Below are positions 48,281 through 56,042 of a stretch of DNA of 64,000 nucleotides, piece after piece. The notes under the pieces were generated by a model. It was not told where the DNA came from and made no database searches. It was given only the letters and a program-made list of their open reading frames with translations. Every line of letters starts with the position of its first letter. Position 1 is the stretch's first letter. Both the position numbers and the translations under genes were made by a program. The stretch is from assembly GCA_014218215.1 (NCBI GenBank), contig CP043652.1, forward strand, positions 1,674,001 to 1,738,000, in the 5' to 3' direction. This DNA is from Geodermatophilaceae bacterium NBWT11. Lineage in GTDB: Bacteria > Actinomycetota > Actinomycetes > Mycobacteriales > Geodermatophilaceae.

Positions 48281-50287
48281 ATGGCCAGCACCACAGAGGC
48301 AGCACCCCGCGGGGGGGCCCGGCTGCACGTCCAGCGGTTCGGCACCTTCCTGTCGAACATGGTGTTGCCCAACATCGGGGCGTTCATCGCCTGGGGCCTC
48401 ATCACCGCCCTGTTCATCCAGACCGGCTGGATCAAGCTGATCGGCGACGCGCTCGGCTACGAGGGCGGCTACGGCTTCGTCTCCCAGCTCGGCGCGTGGG
48501 CCAACGCCGACGGCACCCCGATGCACGAGGGCACCGGGATCGTCAGCCCGATGATCACGTACCTCCTGCCGCTGCTCATCGGGTACACCGGCGGCCGGAT
48601 GATGTACAACGACAGCCTCCGCGGCGGGGTGGTCGGTGCCATCGCCACCATGGGTGCCATCGCCGGCGCCAGCGGCACGCCCATGTTCCTGGGCGCGATG
48701 ATCATGGGCCCGCTGGGCGGCTGGTCGATGCGGAAGCTCGACGCCCTGTGGTCGCACAAGATCCGCCCCGGCTTCGAGATGCTGGTCAACAACTTCTCCG
48801 CCGGCATCTGGGGCGGTTTCCTCGCCGTCATCGGCTTCGTCATCGCCGGTCCGTTCGTCAGCGCCTTCAGCACCGCCGCCGGCAACGTCGTGGACTTCCT
48901 GGTCGAGCGGAACCTGCTGCCGCTGACCTCGATCTTCATCGAGCCGGCGAAGATCCTGTTCCTGAACAACGCGATCAACCAGGGCATCCTGACCCCGCTG
49001 GGCACCAACGAGGCGGCCAGCACGGGCCAGTCGATCCTCTTCCTGCTCGAGGCCAACCCCGGCCCTGGCCTGGGCCTGCTGATCGCCTTCGCGCTCTTCG
49101 GTCGCGGTGCCGCCAAGGCCTCGGCCCCCGGCGCGATCCTCATCCAGTTCGTCGGCGGCATCCACGAGATCTACTTCCCGTACGTGCTGGCCAAGCCGAA
49201 ACTCGTCGCCGCTGTGATCCTCGGCGGCATGGCCGGTGTGGCCACCAACCTGGCCTTCGGCTCGGGCCTGCGCTCCCCGGCCTCGCCCGGCTCGATCATC
49301 GCCGTCTGGGCGTCCTCCCCGCCGAGCAGCCTGCTGGGCGTCACGGCCTCGGTGGTCGTCGCGGCCGGTGTCTCGTTCCTCGTGGCGGCCTTCCTGCTGA
49401 AGATCGACAAGAGCGGGGACGGCGACCTGTCGGCGGCCACCGCGCAGATGGAGGCCAACAAGGGCAAGAAGTCCTCGGTCTCCGGGATGCTCGGCGGCTC
49501 CGGTGCCGGCGCCCCCTCGGGCCCGATCCACTCGATCGTGTTCGCCTGCGACGCCGGCATGGGCTCCTCGGCCATGGGCGCCTCGGTGCTCCGCAAGAAG
49601 GTGCACGGCGCCGGGTTCACCGACGTCACCGTGGTGAACAAGGCCATCTCCAACCTGACCGACGACGCCGACCTCGTCGTCACCCACCAGGACCTCACCG
49701 CCCGCGCCCGGCAGAAGACCCCCTCGGCCACCCACGTGTCGGTCGAGAACTTCATGGCCAGCCCGCGCTACGACGAGATCGTCGAGCTGCTCCAGCAGCA
49801 GAACGGCGCCGGTGCCGGCACTGCCGCCGCCGCGACCTCGGCCGGCGGGGTCGACAGCGGGCTGCTGGCCCGTGAGTCGATCGTGCTGGACGCCTCGGGC
49901 GACAAGTCCGCGGCGATCGAGCAGGCCGGTCAGCTGCTGGTCGCCGCCGGCGCCGTCGACGCCTCCTACGTGCGGGCCATGCACGAGCGGGAGACCTCGG
50001 TGTCGACCTACATGGGCAACCTGCTGGCCATCCCGCACGGGACGAACGAGGCCAAGCCCTCGATCAAGCGGACGGCGATCTCCTTCGTCCGCTTCCCGCA
50101 GGGCGTCGACTGGAACGGCAAGCAGGTCGAGTTCGTGATCGGCATCGCCGGCGCGGGCGACGACCACCTCAAGCTGCTCGGCCGGATCGCGGAGGTCTTC
50201 ACCGACGACGCCCAGGTCGCCCAGCTGTCGGCCGCCCGCACGCAGGACGACGTCCTCGCCGTCCTGGGGGCCATGCAGCCCGCGTAA
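48281..50287 (+). CDS. mtlA: PTS mannitol-type permease, EIICBA in one polypeptide
   Basis: A 668-residue PTS permease. EIIC occupies about residues 15-380 with multiple membrane helices and the conserved GGIHEIYFPY substrate motif; EIIB follows with the phospho-cysteine C423 in FACDAGMGSSAMG; EIIA ends the chain with the phospho-histidine H586 in AIPHGTNEAK. It imports and phosphorylates mannitol or a related hexitol, using HPr from elsewhere in the genome. ATG 48281 has GGAGGAAGG about 7 nt upstream. Separate EIIA proteins occur in many actinobacteria; here all domains are fused, as in E. coli MtlA. Divergent from a Zn polyol-type dehydrogenase; no mtlD or mtlR homologue nearby. Confidence 0.95.
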   Translation: MASTTEAAPRGGARLHVQRFGTFLSNMVLPNIGAFIAWGLITALFIQTGWIKLIGDALGYEGGYGFVSQLGAWANADGTPMHEGTGIVSPMITYLLPLLIGYTGGRMMYNDSLRGGVVGAIATMGAIAGASGTPMFLGAMIMGPLGGWSMRKLDALWSHKIRPGFEMLVNNFSAGIWGGFLAVIGFVIAGPFVSAFSTAAGNVVDFLVERNLLPLTSIFIEPAKILFLNNAINQGILTPLGTNEAASTGQSILFLLEANPGPGLGLLIAFALFGRGAAKASAPGAILIQFVGGIHEIYFPYVLAKPKLVAAVILGGMAGVATNLAFGSGLRSPASPGSIIAVWASSPPSSLLGVTASVVVAAGVSFLVAAFLLKIDKSGDGDLSAATAQMEANKGKKSSVSGMLGGSGAGAPSGPIHSIVFACDAGMGSSAMGASVLRKKVHGAGFTDVTVVNKAISNLTDDADLVVTHQDLTARARQKTPSATHVSVENFMASPRYDEIVELLQQQNGAGAGTAAAATSAGGVDSGLLARESIVLDASGDKSAAIEQAGQLLVAAGAVDASYVRAMHERETSVSTYMGNLLAIPHGTNEAKPSIKRTAISFVRFPQGVDWNGKQVEFVIGIAGAGDDHLKLLGRIAEVFTDDAQVAQLSAARTQDDVLAVLGAMQPA

Positions 50288-50301
50288 GCAGCTCCCGCAA
50301 G

Positions 50302-50337
50302 ACGACGGCCCCGGTCCCCACGGACCGGGGCCGTCGT
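50302..50337. terminator. 16-bp perfect hairpin after the PTS gene
   Basis: ACGACGGCCCCGGTCC (50302-50317) pairs perfectly with 50322-50337 around a CCAC loop. No U-tract. It begins 15 nt after the PTS stop. Confidence 0.8.
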
Positions 50338-50359
50338 GCGTCCGCATCCTCCCCCCACG

Positions 50360-50426
50360 CCCGGCAGGGGAAGCCCTGCACCCACGCCCGGACCTCCACC
50401 CTGGGTGCAGGGCATCCCCTGCCGGG
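50360..50426. terminator. 25-bp-stem hairpin related to the one at 37.7 kb
   Basis: Arms 50360-50384 and 50402-50426 pair with a single mismatch around a 17-nt loop. The outer sequence GGCAGGGGAAGCCCTGCAC is nearly the arm of the hairpin at 37697-37755. It lies between the PTS hairpin and the SDR start. Confidence 0.7.
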
Positions 50427-50449
50427 GGTGGGGCGGGCAGCATGGCCTC

Positions 50450-51199
50450 GTGGACACCCCCCAGCGGCCCGTCACCGTCGTCACCGGCGGCTCCCGCGGG
50501 ATCGGGGCGGCCACGGTCGCCGCGCTCGCCCGGGCCGGGCACGACGTCGTCGTGGGCTACCGCGCCGACGCGGACGCCGCAGCGCGGGTCGTCGACGACG
50601 CGACATCCGTGGGCGTCCGGGCGTTGGCCGTGCAGGCCGACGTCACGGTCCCGGCGGACGTCGACCGGCTGTTCGGCACCGACCTCGGCCCGGTCACCGG
50701 CCTGGTGGCCAACGCGGGGCTGACCGCCCACCTCGGCGACCTGGCCGACACCCCGGTGGACGTCGTCCGCACCGTGCTGGACGTGAACCTGCTCGGGGTG
50801 GTGCTCTGCTGCCGGCGGGCAGCCCAGCTGATGAGCACCGACCGGGGTGGCGCCGGCGGCTCGATCGCGGCGGTCTCCTCGGCGGCGGCGACGCTGGGCT
50901 CCGCGCACGAGTACGTGCACTACGCGGCGGCCAAGGCCGGCGTGGACGCCCTGGTCGTCGGGCTGGCGAAGGAGCTGGCCACGGCGGGCGTGCGGGTGAA
51001 CGGCGTCGCGCCGGGGCTGGTGCGCACCGACATCCACGCCGGCGCCGGCGACCCGGGCCGGCTGGACCGGGTGACCGCCCGGGTGCCGATGGGCCGCGCC
51101 GGGGAGCCCGACGAGATCGCCCCGGCCGTCGTCTGGCTCCTGGGGCCGCAGGCCGGCTACGTCACGGGCACGGTGGTCCGGGTGGCCGGTGGGCTCTGA
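50450..51199 (+). CDS. short-chain dehydrogenase/reductase (FabG-like)
   Basis: A 249-residue classical SDR: TGGSRGIGAATVA cofactor loop, NAGLTAH, catalytic serine in AVSSAAATLG, YVHYAAAKAG with the Tyr-Lys pair, and a C-terminal GAGYVTG-like QAGYVTGTVVRVAGGL. This is the 3-oxoacyl-ACP reductase-like subgroup that includes many sugar and alcohol dehydrogenases. GTG 50450 lies shortly after the hairpin, with no strong SD, so the transcript may be nearly leaderless. The next gene is an NDMA-dependent alcohol dehydrogenase with its own operator, so linkage to it is uncertain. Confidence 0.9.
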   Translation: MDTPQRPVTVVTGGSRGIGAATVAALARAGHDVVVGYRADADAAARVVDDATSVGVRALAVQADVTVPADVDRLFGTDLGPVTGLVANAGLTAHLGDLADTPVDVVRTVLDVNLLGVVLCCRRAAQLMSTDRGGAGGSIAAVSSAAATLGSAHEYVHYAAAKAGVDALVVGLAKELATAGVRVNGVAPGLVRTDIHAGAGDPGRLDRVTARVPMGRAGEPDEIAPAVVWLLGPQAGYVTGTVVRVAGGL

Positions 51200-51218
51200 G
51201 AACGATCCCAGCGGGGAG

Positions 51219-51270
51219 TGACACGGGTCACCACTGACCTCTACGGTCTCGGTACTGGCACTCGGTGCCA
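51219..51270 (+). promoter_or_regulatory. paired palindromes upstream of NDMA-type dehydrogenase 1
   Basis: TGACACGGGTCA (51219-51230) and TGGCAC-TCG-GTGCCA (51256-51270), the latter a perfect 6-3-6 inverted repeat. A TACGGT hexamer (51242-51247) between them fits a -10. The same two elements precede the tandem paralogue. Confidence 0.6.
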
Positions 51271-51295
51271 CGTCCCCGACCGAAGGTGAGCGACG

Positions 51296-52420
51296 ATGCC
51301 CATCCGCACCCGCGCAGCGATCATCCGGCAGTCCCCCGGTGAGTACGAGACCGTCGAGCTCGAGCTCGACGACCCCCGCCAGAACGAGGTCACGGTCAAG
51401 CTGACCGCCTCGGGCCTGTGCCACTCCGACGACCACCTGCAGACCGGCGACATGGTCCTGGGGCACTACCCGATGTGCGGCGGGCACGAGGGGGCCGGTG
51501 TGGTCACCGCCGTCGGCCCGCACACCCCGGGCTACGAGGTCGGCGACCACGTCGTCTTCTCGTTCCTGCCCGCGTGCGGGAAGTGCGCGGCCTGCTCGCG
51601 GGGTCAGTTCAACCTCTGCGACACCGGCGCCAACACCCTGGTCGGCTCCCGCGCGGACGACGTCAGCAGCTTCCGCATGCACCTGGACGGCGAGGACGTC
51701 GGGCAGATGGCGGGCATCTCCACCTTCGCCGAGTACACGACCGCGCACGTCGACTCGGTCGTGAGGATCCCCAAGGACATCCCGCTCAAGGAGGCCGCCC
51801 TGGTCGGGTGCGGGGTGCCCACCGGGTGGGGCTCGGCCACCAACATGGCCGGCATCGAGCCCGGTCACACCGTGATCGTGATGGGCGTCGGCGGCATCGG
51901 CATCAACGCGGTCCAGGGTGCCCGGCACGCCGGGGCGACCACCGTCATCGCCGTCGACCCGGTCCCCTTCAAGCGGGAGAAGGCCCAGGAGTTCGGGGCC
52001 ACCCACTCCTTCGCCGACATCGCCGAGGCCACCACGTTCGCCCAGTCGATCACCGAGGGCCAGGGGGCGGACTCCGCGATCGTGACCGTCGGCGTCACGA
52101 CCGGCGAGCACGTCGGCCAGGCCGTCGCCGCCATCCGCAAGGGCGGGACCGTCGTCCTCACCGGTGTGGGCAAGATGGCCGAGGTCGGCATCCCGGTCTC
52201 GCCGTTCGAGATGGTGATGATGCAGAAGCGCATCCAGGGTGCGATCTACGGCGGCAACAGCCCGCACGACGTCATCCCGCGGCTGCTGCGCATGTACCAG
52301 GCGGGTCAGCTCAAGCTCGAGGAGCTGATCACGAAGGAGTACACCCTCGACGAGGTCGCCCAGGGCTACCGCGACATGCACGCCGGCACGAACATCCGCG
52401 GCATCGTCGTCTACGAGTGA
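51296..52420 (+). CDS. NDMA-dependent alcohol dehydrogenase 1
   Basis: A 374-residue zinc MDR of the actinobacterial type that holds NAD(H) tightly and is assayed with the artificial acceptor N,N-dimethyl-4-nitrosoaniline. Catalytic-zinc ligands are C42, H64 and E65 (GLCHSDDH, CGGHEG); structural cysteines are C94, C97, C100 and C108 (CGKCAACSRGQFNLC). The nucleotide motif is MGVGGIGINAVQGA. ATG 51296 has AAGGTGAG upstream. It is tandem with a close paralogue 172 nt downstream. Members oxidise primary alcohols, in some cases methanol or lanthanide-linked formaldehyde metabolism, with PQQ-like cofactor mycofactocin implicated for related enzymes; no mycofactocin genes are in view. Confidence 0.92.
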   Translation: MPIRTRAAIIRQSPGEYETVELELDDPRQNEVTVKLTASGLCHSDDHLQTGDMVLGHYPMCGGHEGAGVVTAVGPHTPGYEVGDHVVFSFLPACGKCAACSRGQFNLCDTGANTLVGSRADDVSSFRMHLDGEDVGQMAGISTFAEYTTAHVDSVVRIPKDIPLKEAALVGCGVPTGWGSATNMAGIEPGHTVIVMGVGGIGINAVQGARHAGATTVIAVDPVPFKREKAQEFGATHSFADIAEATTFAQSITEGQGADSAIVTVGVTTGEHVGQAVAAIRKGGTVVLTGVGKMAEVGIPVSPFEMVMMQKRIQGAIYGGNSPHDVIPRLLRMYQAGQLKLEELITKEYTLDEVAQGYRDMHAGTNIRGIVVYE

Positions 52421-52493
52421 GGGCGCGGCCGCGCCGGCCACGGTCGGCGCGGTCCCCTCTGGACACGGTCGCGGACGCACGGCAGATTCCCAG

Positions 52494-52560
52494 TGACCGC
52501 GGTCACCGCGATGTCAACGCATGCGTTTATGGTCACACCGACACCTGACACCGGGTGCCA
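52494..52560 (+). promoter_or_regulatory. paired palindromes upstream of NDMA-type dehydrogenase 2
   Basis: TGACCGCGGTCA (52494-52505), a perfect palindrome, and TGACAC-CGG-GTGCCA (52546-52560), with the same 6-3-6 layout as the element before paralogue 1. TATGGT (52528-52533) between them fits a -10. Confidence 0.6.
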
Positions 52561-52592
52561 GTGCCGCCGATCCACAGGAGAGCTGAGCAACG

Positions 52593-53717
52593 ATGCCCAC
52601 CACCACCCGCGCCTCGATCATCCGCGAGTCCCCCGGCCACTACGAGACCGTCACCGTCGAGCTCGACGACCCCCGCAGGGGCGAGGTCCAGGTCAAGCTG
52701 GCCGCCTCGGGTCTGTGCCACTCGGACGACCACCTGCAGACCGGTGACCTCCAGGTCGCCACGTACCCCTTCTGCGGCGGCCACGAGGGTTCCGGCGTCA
52801 TCACCAAGGTCGGCCCGGACACCCCCGGCTACGAGGAGGGCGACCACGTCGTCTTCTCCTTCGTCCCGTCGTGCGGCAAGTGCCAGGCCTGTACCCGCGG
52901 TGACTTCAACCTCTGCGACACCGGCGCCAACCTGCTCGTCGGCTCCCGGGCCAACGACCCGACGGACTTCCGGATGAAGCTCGACGGCGAGAACGTCGGC
53001 CAGATGTGCGGCATCTCGACCTTCTCCGAGTACACGACCGCCGACGTCGCCTCGGTCATCAAGATCGACAAAGACATCCCGCTCAAGTCCGCCGCGCTCG
53101 TCGGCTGTGGCGTCCCGACCGGCTGGGGCACCGCGGTCGAGGCCGGCCAGGTCAAGCCCGGTGACGTCGTCATCGTCATGGGCATCGGCGGCATCGGCAT
53201 CAACGCCGTCCAGGGCGCCAAGCACGCCGGCGCGACCAGCATCATCGCCGTCGACCCGACCCCCTTCAAGCGCGAGATGGCGCAGGAGTTCGGCGCCACC
53301 GACGTCTTCGAGGACATGGACCAGGCCACCGCCTACGCCCAGTCGATCACCCAGGGCCAGGGCGCCGACGTCACCCTGATCACCGTGGGCGTGCTCAAGC
53401 CCGAGCACCCCGCCCAGGGCCTGGCGTCCATCCGCAAGGGCGGCACCGTCGTGGCCACCGGCCTCGGCGCGATGACCGACATGGCCCCGATCTCGATGTT
53501 CGACCTGACCCTCATGCAGAAGCGGCTGCAGGGCGCGATCATCGGCGGCCAGTCGCCGCACTCGGACATCCCGAAGCTGCTGCGCATGTACCAGGCCGGT
53601 CAGCTGAAGCTCGACGAGCTGATCACCAAGGAGTACACGCTGGACCAGGTCACCGAGGCCTACGAGGACATGCACGCCGGCAAGAACATCCGCGGCGTCA
53701 TCGTCTTCAACGACTGA
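52593..53717 (+). CDS. NDMA-dependent alcohol dehydrogenase 2
   Basis: A 374-residue paralogue of the preceding enzyme, same length, with zinc ligands at the same positions (C42, H64, E65; C94, C97, C100, C108) and MGIGGIGINAVQGA. The two differ mostly on the surface and in the substrate-lining stretch around residues 51-60 (MVLGHYPM against LQVATYPF). ATG 52593 has AGGAG about 13 nt upstream and GAGC closer. It has its own operator copy, so the duplicate is regulated in parallel rather than as a single operon. Probable isozymes for different alcohol chain lengths; inference. Confidence 0.92.
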   Translation: MPTTTRASIIRESPGHYETVTVELDDPRRGEVQVKLAASGLCHSDDHLQTGDLQVATYPFCGGHEGSGVITKVGPDTPGYEEGDHVVFSFVPSCGKCQACTRGDFNLCDTGANLLVGSRANDPTDFRMKLDGENVGQMCGISTFSEYTTADVASVIKIDKDIPLKSAALVGCGVPTGWGTAVEAGQVKPGDVVIVMGIGGIGINAVQGAKHAGATSIIAVDPTPFKREMAQEFGATDVFEDMDQATAYAQSITQGQGADVTLITVGVLKPEHPAQGLASIRKGGTVVATGLGAMTDMAPISMFDLTLMQKRLQGAIIGGQSPHSDIPKLLRMYQAGQLKLDELITKEYTLDQVTEAYEDMHAGKNIRGVIVFND

Positions 53718-53721
53718 GGAA

Positions 53722-53771
53722 CTGACGAGAAAGGCGCTTCTTGCACTCGCACGAAGCGCCTTTCTCGTCAG
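53722..53771. terminator. 19-bp perfect hairpin between convergent genes
   Basis: CTGACGAGAAAGGCGCTTC (53722-53740) pairs perfectly with 53753-53771 around a 12-nt loop. It begins 5 nt after the dehydrogenase 2 stop and covers the stop of the DUF2277 gene. Confidence 0.8.
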
Positions 53772-54037
53772 CGGGGGTAACGGGCGGCGGCCTTCTCGCG
53801 GGCTCGGGCGGCGAGGACCTCGCGGTCGCGTGGGGGCGCCGTCGTCCGCAGGTCCTCCAGCAGGTGCCGGGTGGCGTGCGCGATCTCGGCCACCGCCCGG
53901 TCGAAGACCTCCTGGTTGGCCTGGGAGGGCTTGACCGACCCACTCACCTTGCGGACGAACTGCAGCGCGGCGGCGTCGACCTCGTCGGGCGTCGTGGCCG
54001 GCGCGAGGTTGTGCAGGACCCGGATGTTGCGACACAT
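53768..54037 (-). CDS. DUF2277 family protein
   Basis: An 89-residue protein with the full DUF2277 signature: MCRNIRVLHNLAPATTPDEV, AALQFVRKVSGSVKPSQANQ, FDRAVAEIAHATRHLLEDL and a basic KAAARY tail. It is widespread in actinobacteria, cytoplasmic, and of unknown function. It starts at ATG 54037 and ends inside the bidirectional hairpin. It is downstream of the acyl-CoA dehydrogenase stop (54067) on the same strand by 29 nt in the upstream direction, so co-transcription with that gene is likely. Confidence 0.93.
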   Translation of the reverse strand: MCRNIRVLHNLAPATTPDEVDAAALQFVRKVSGSVKPSQANQEVFDRAVAEIAHATRHLLEDLRTTAPPRDREVLAARAREKAAARYPR

Positions 54038-54066
54038 GGCGGTGACGGTAGGCCCGCCCGCACCCC

Positions 54067-55257
54067 TCAGGCCAGGGCGAACTCGGCCGGGGAGACCGCC
54101 GTGGAGACCGCGCCGCCCTTGGCCAGCGCCCGGCTGATCACCAGCCGCTGGATCTGGTTGGTGCCCTCGAAGATCTGCATGACCTTGGCCTCGCGCATGT
54201 AGCGCTCGACCGGGAAGTCCCGGGTGTAGCCGAAACCGCCGAGCACCTGGACGGCGTCGGTGGTCACCTTCATCGCGTTGTCGGTGGCCACCAGCTTGGC
54301 GATCGAGGCCTGCTGGGAGTAGGGCAGACCGGCGTCCTTGAGCCGCGCGGCGTGCAGCGTCATCGCCCGGGCGGACTCGACCGCGGCGGCCATGTCGGCC
54401 AGCAGGAACGCCAGGCCCTGGTGCTCGATGATCGGGACGCCGAAGGTCTCCCGCTCCTTCGCGTAGGCCAGCGCGTCGTCCAGCGCGCCCTGGGCCAGGC
54501 CCACGGCGACCGCGGCGATGCCCAGCCGCCCGGCGTCCAGACCGGCGAGGGCGATGGGCAGGCCCATGCCCTCCTCGCCGAGCCGGCGGTCGGCGGACAC
54601 CCGGACGCCCTCGAAACGCATGGTCGCCGTCGCCTGGGCGGTGAGGCCCATCTTCCGCTCCGGCGGGTCGGCGACCAGACCGTCGCTGTCGGCCGGGACC
54701 AGGAAGCAGGAGATGCCTCGCGAGCGGTGGTCCGACGTCCGCGCCATGACCTTGTAGAAGTCGGCCTCGCCGCCGTGGGTGACCCAGGCCTTCTCCCCGG
54801 TCAGCACGTAGTCGTCCCCGTCGCGGACGGCGGTGGTGCGCATCGCGGCCGGGTCGGAGCCGGCGTGCGGCTCGGAGAGGCAGTAGGCACCCAGCAGCTC
54901 CCCGCCCAGCATGTCGGGCAGCAGCCGCTGCTTCTGCTCGTCGGTGCCCTGGGTGACCAGCCCGAAGCAGGACAGCCCGTGCACGCTCACCCCGACGCCC
55001 ACACCCGCCCAGACCGCGCTGATCTCCTCCAGCACCTGCAGGTAGACCTCGTAGGGCTGCGCGCCGCCGCCGAACTCCTCGGCGTAGGGCAGGCCCAGCA
55101 GGCCGGCGCGGCCCAGGGTGCGGAACGCCTCGCGCGGGAAGACCTCGTCGGCCTCGGCGGCGACCACCTTCGGCGCCAGCTCCTCGCGGGCCAGCTCGCG
55201 GGTGAGCTCGAGGAGGTCGGCTGCCTCCTGGGTGGGGACCAGACGCTGGACCGGCAT
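54067..55257 (-). CDS. acyl-CoA dehydrogenase
   Basis: A 396-residue FAD acyl-CoA dehydrogenase. Domains in order: N-terminal helices starting QEAADLLELTRELAREEL, FAD-binding YCLSEPHAGSDPAAM and KAWVTHGG, and the C-terminal helical domain with QVLGGFGYTRDFPVERYMR and the base E364 in IFEGTNQIQR. ATG 55257 (AGAGG 8 nt upstream) is preferred to ATG 55272. It is divergent from the TetR gene at 55318, with a GTACTG-N12-CAGTAC palindrome between them, so repression by that TetR protein is likely. Short- to medium-chain acyl-CoA oxidation is expected. Confidence 0.94.
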   Translation of the reverse strand: MPVQRLVPTQEAADLLELTRELAREELAPKVVAAEADEVFPREAFRTLGRAGLLGLPYAEEFGGGAQPYEVYLQVLEEISAVWAGVGVGVSVHGLSCFGLVTQGTDEQKQRLLPDMLGGELLGAYCLSEPHAGSDPAAMRTTAVRDGDDYVLTGEKAWVTHGGEADFYKVMARTSDHRSRGISCFLVPADSDGLVADPPERKMGLTAQATATMRFEGVRVSADRRLGEEGMGLPIALAGLDAGRLGIAAVAVGLAQGALDDALAYAKERETFGVPIIEHQGLAFLLADMAAAVESARAMTLHAARLKDAGLPYSQQASIAKLVATDNAMKVTTDAVQVLGGFGYTRDFPVERYMREAKVMQIFEGTNQIQRLVISRALAKGGAVSTAVSPAEFALA

Positions 55258-55274
55258 GACGGGACCTCTCATCG

Positions 55275-55298
55275 GTACTGCAGGACGGCGTTCAGTAC
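55275..55298. promoter_or_regulatory. operator-like palindrome GTACTG-N12-CAGTAC
   Basis: Perfect 6-bp arms (55275-55280 and 55293-55298) lie between the acyl-CoA dehydrogenase and the TetR gene. A TAGCCT hexamer (55305-55310) is 7 nt before the TetR GTG, implying a leaderless transcript whose promoter the site overlaps. Confidence 0.55.
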
Positions 55299-55317
55299 GG
55301 AAGATAGCCTGGACGAC

Positions 55318-55905
55318 GTGACCACGGCCAGAGCTGCCACCCGCGGCCCGGCCCGTCGGGAGGCCCTCCTCGACGAGCTGGTCGACCTGTTCCTCGCCGA
55401 GGGGTTCGCCTCCTTCACCCTCGACGAGCTGGCCCGCCGGCTGCACTGCTCCAAGAGCACCCTCTACGCCGTCGCCGGGAGCAAGGAGCAGCTGGTCGTC
55501 GCCGTCGTCCGGCGGTTCTTCGCCCGGGCCACGCAGGCCGTGGAGTCCCGCGCCGCCGACCCGGTCGACCACCGGGAGCGGATCGAGGCCTACCTGCTGG
55601 CGGTCAGCGAGCAGCTGCGTCCGGCCGGGCCGGCGTTCTTCACCGACCTGGCCGCGTTCCCGCCGGCGGCCGAGGTCTACGCCCGCAACACCCGGACGGC
55701 GGCCCGGCGGGTGCAGCAGCTGGTCAGCGAGGGCGTCGCGGCCGGCACGATCCGGCCGGTGCACGCCTCGTTCGTGGGCGCGGCCGTCGCCCAGGTCATG
55801 GGGGCGATCCACGCGGGGACCATCACCACCGAGACGGGCCTGGACGACGCCGCGGCCTACGCCGAACTGGCCGCCCTCGTCGTGGCCGGACTGCGCCGGG
55901 CCTGA
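55318..55905 (+). CDS. TetR/AcrR family transcriptional regulator
   Basis: A 195-residue TetR regulator. The HTH lies near residues 12-58 (LVDLFLAEGFASFTLDELAR, then LHCSKSTLYAVAGSKEQL), followed by a helical effector domain. The GTG at 55318 has no ribosome-binding site but is 7 nt after a TAGCCT -10, consistent with leaderless translation. Divergent from the acyl-CoA dehydrogenase, the probable target, with an acyl-CoA or fatty-acid effector likely by analogy to FadR-like TetR proteins. Confidence 0.9.
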   Translation: MTTARAATRGPARREALLDELVDLFLAEGFASFTLDELARRLHCSKSTLYAVAGSKEQLVVAVVRRFFARATQAVESRAADPVDHRERIEAYLLAVSEQLRPAGPAFFTDLAAFPPAAEVYARNTRTAARRVQQLVSEGVAAGTIRPVHASFVGAAVAQVMGAIHAGTITTETGLDDAAAYAELAALVVAGLRRA

Positions 55906-55974
55906 CCAGCTCGATTCCCGCTGAGACCGTGAGAGCGGCCACACCCGGGTTGACCGGGGGCGCGACCGCAGCGG

Positions 55975-55993
55975 TAAGGTGAGCCTAACCGAT
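55975..55993 (+). promoter_or_regulatory. DtxR/IdeR-type iron box, siderophore permease operon
   Basis: TAAGGTGAGCCTAACCGAT matches the DtxR/IdeR consensus (TWAGGTTAGSCTAACCTWA) at 16 of 19 positions. It overlaps a TAAGGT -10 candidate whose TTGACC -35 lies at 55950-55955, so iron-loaded regulator would block RNA polymerase. Confidence 0.8.
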
Positions 55994-56042
55994 CATGGTC
56001 CCGTGGGGCCGTGTGTCCAGCCCCCGCCCCCAGGAGACGCCC

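Noticed and set aside
48212-52480. A 1400-codon minus-strand open frame across the PTS, SDR and dehydrogenase genes
   Set aside because: It runs opposite three well-supported genes and their terminators, and is low-complexity Gly/Asp/Val sequence typical of antisense frames.
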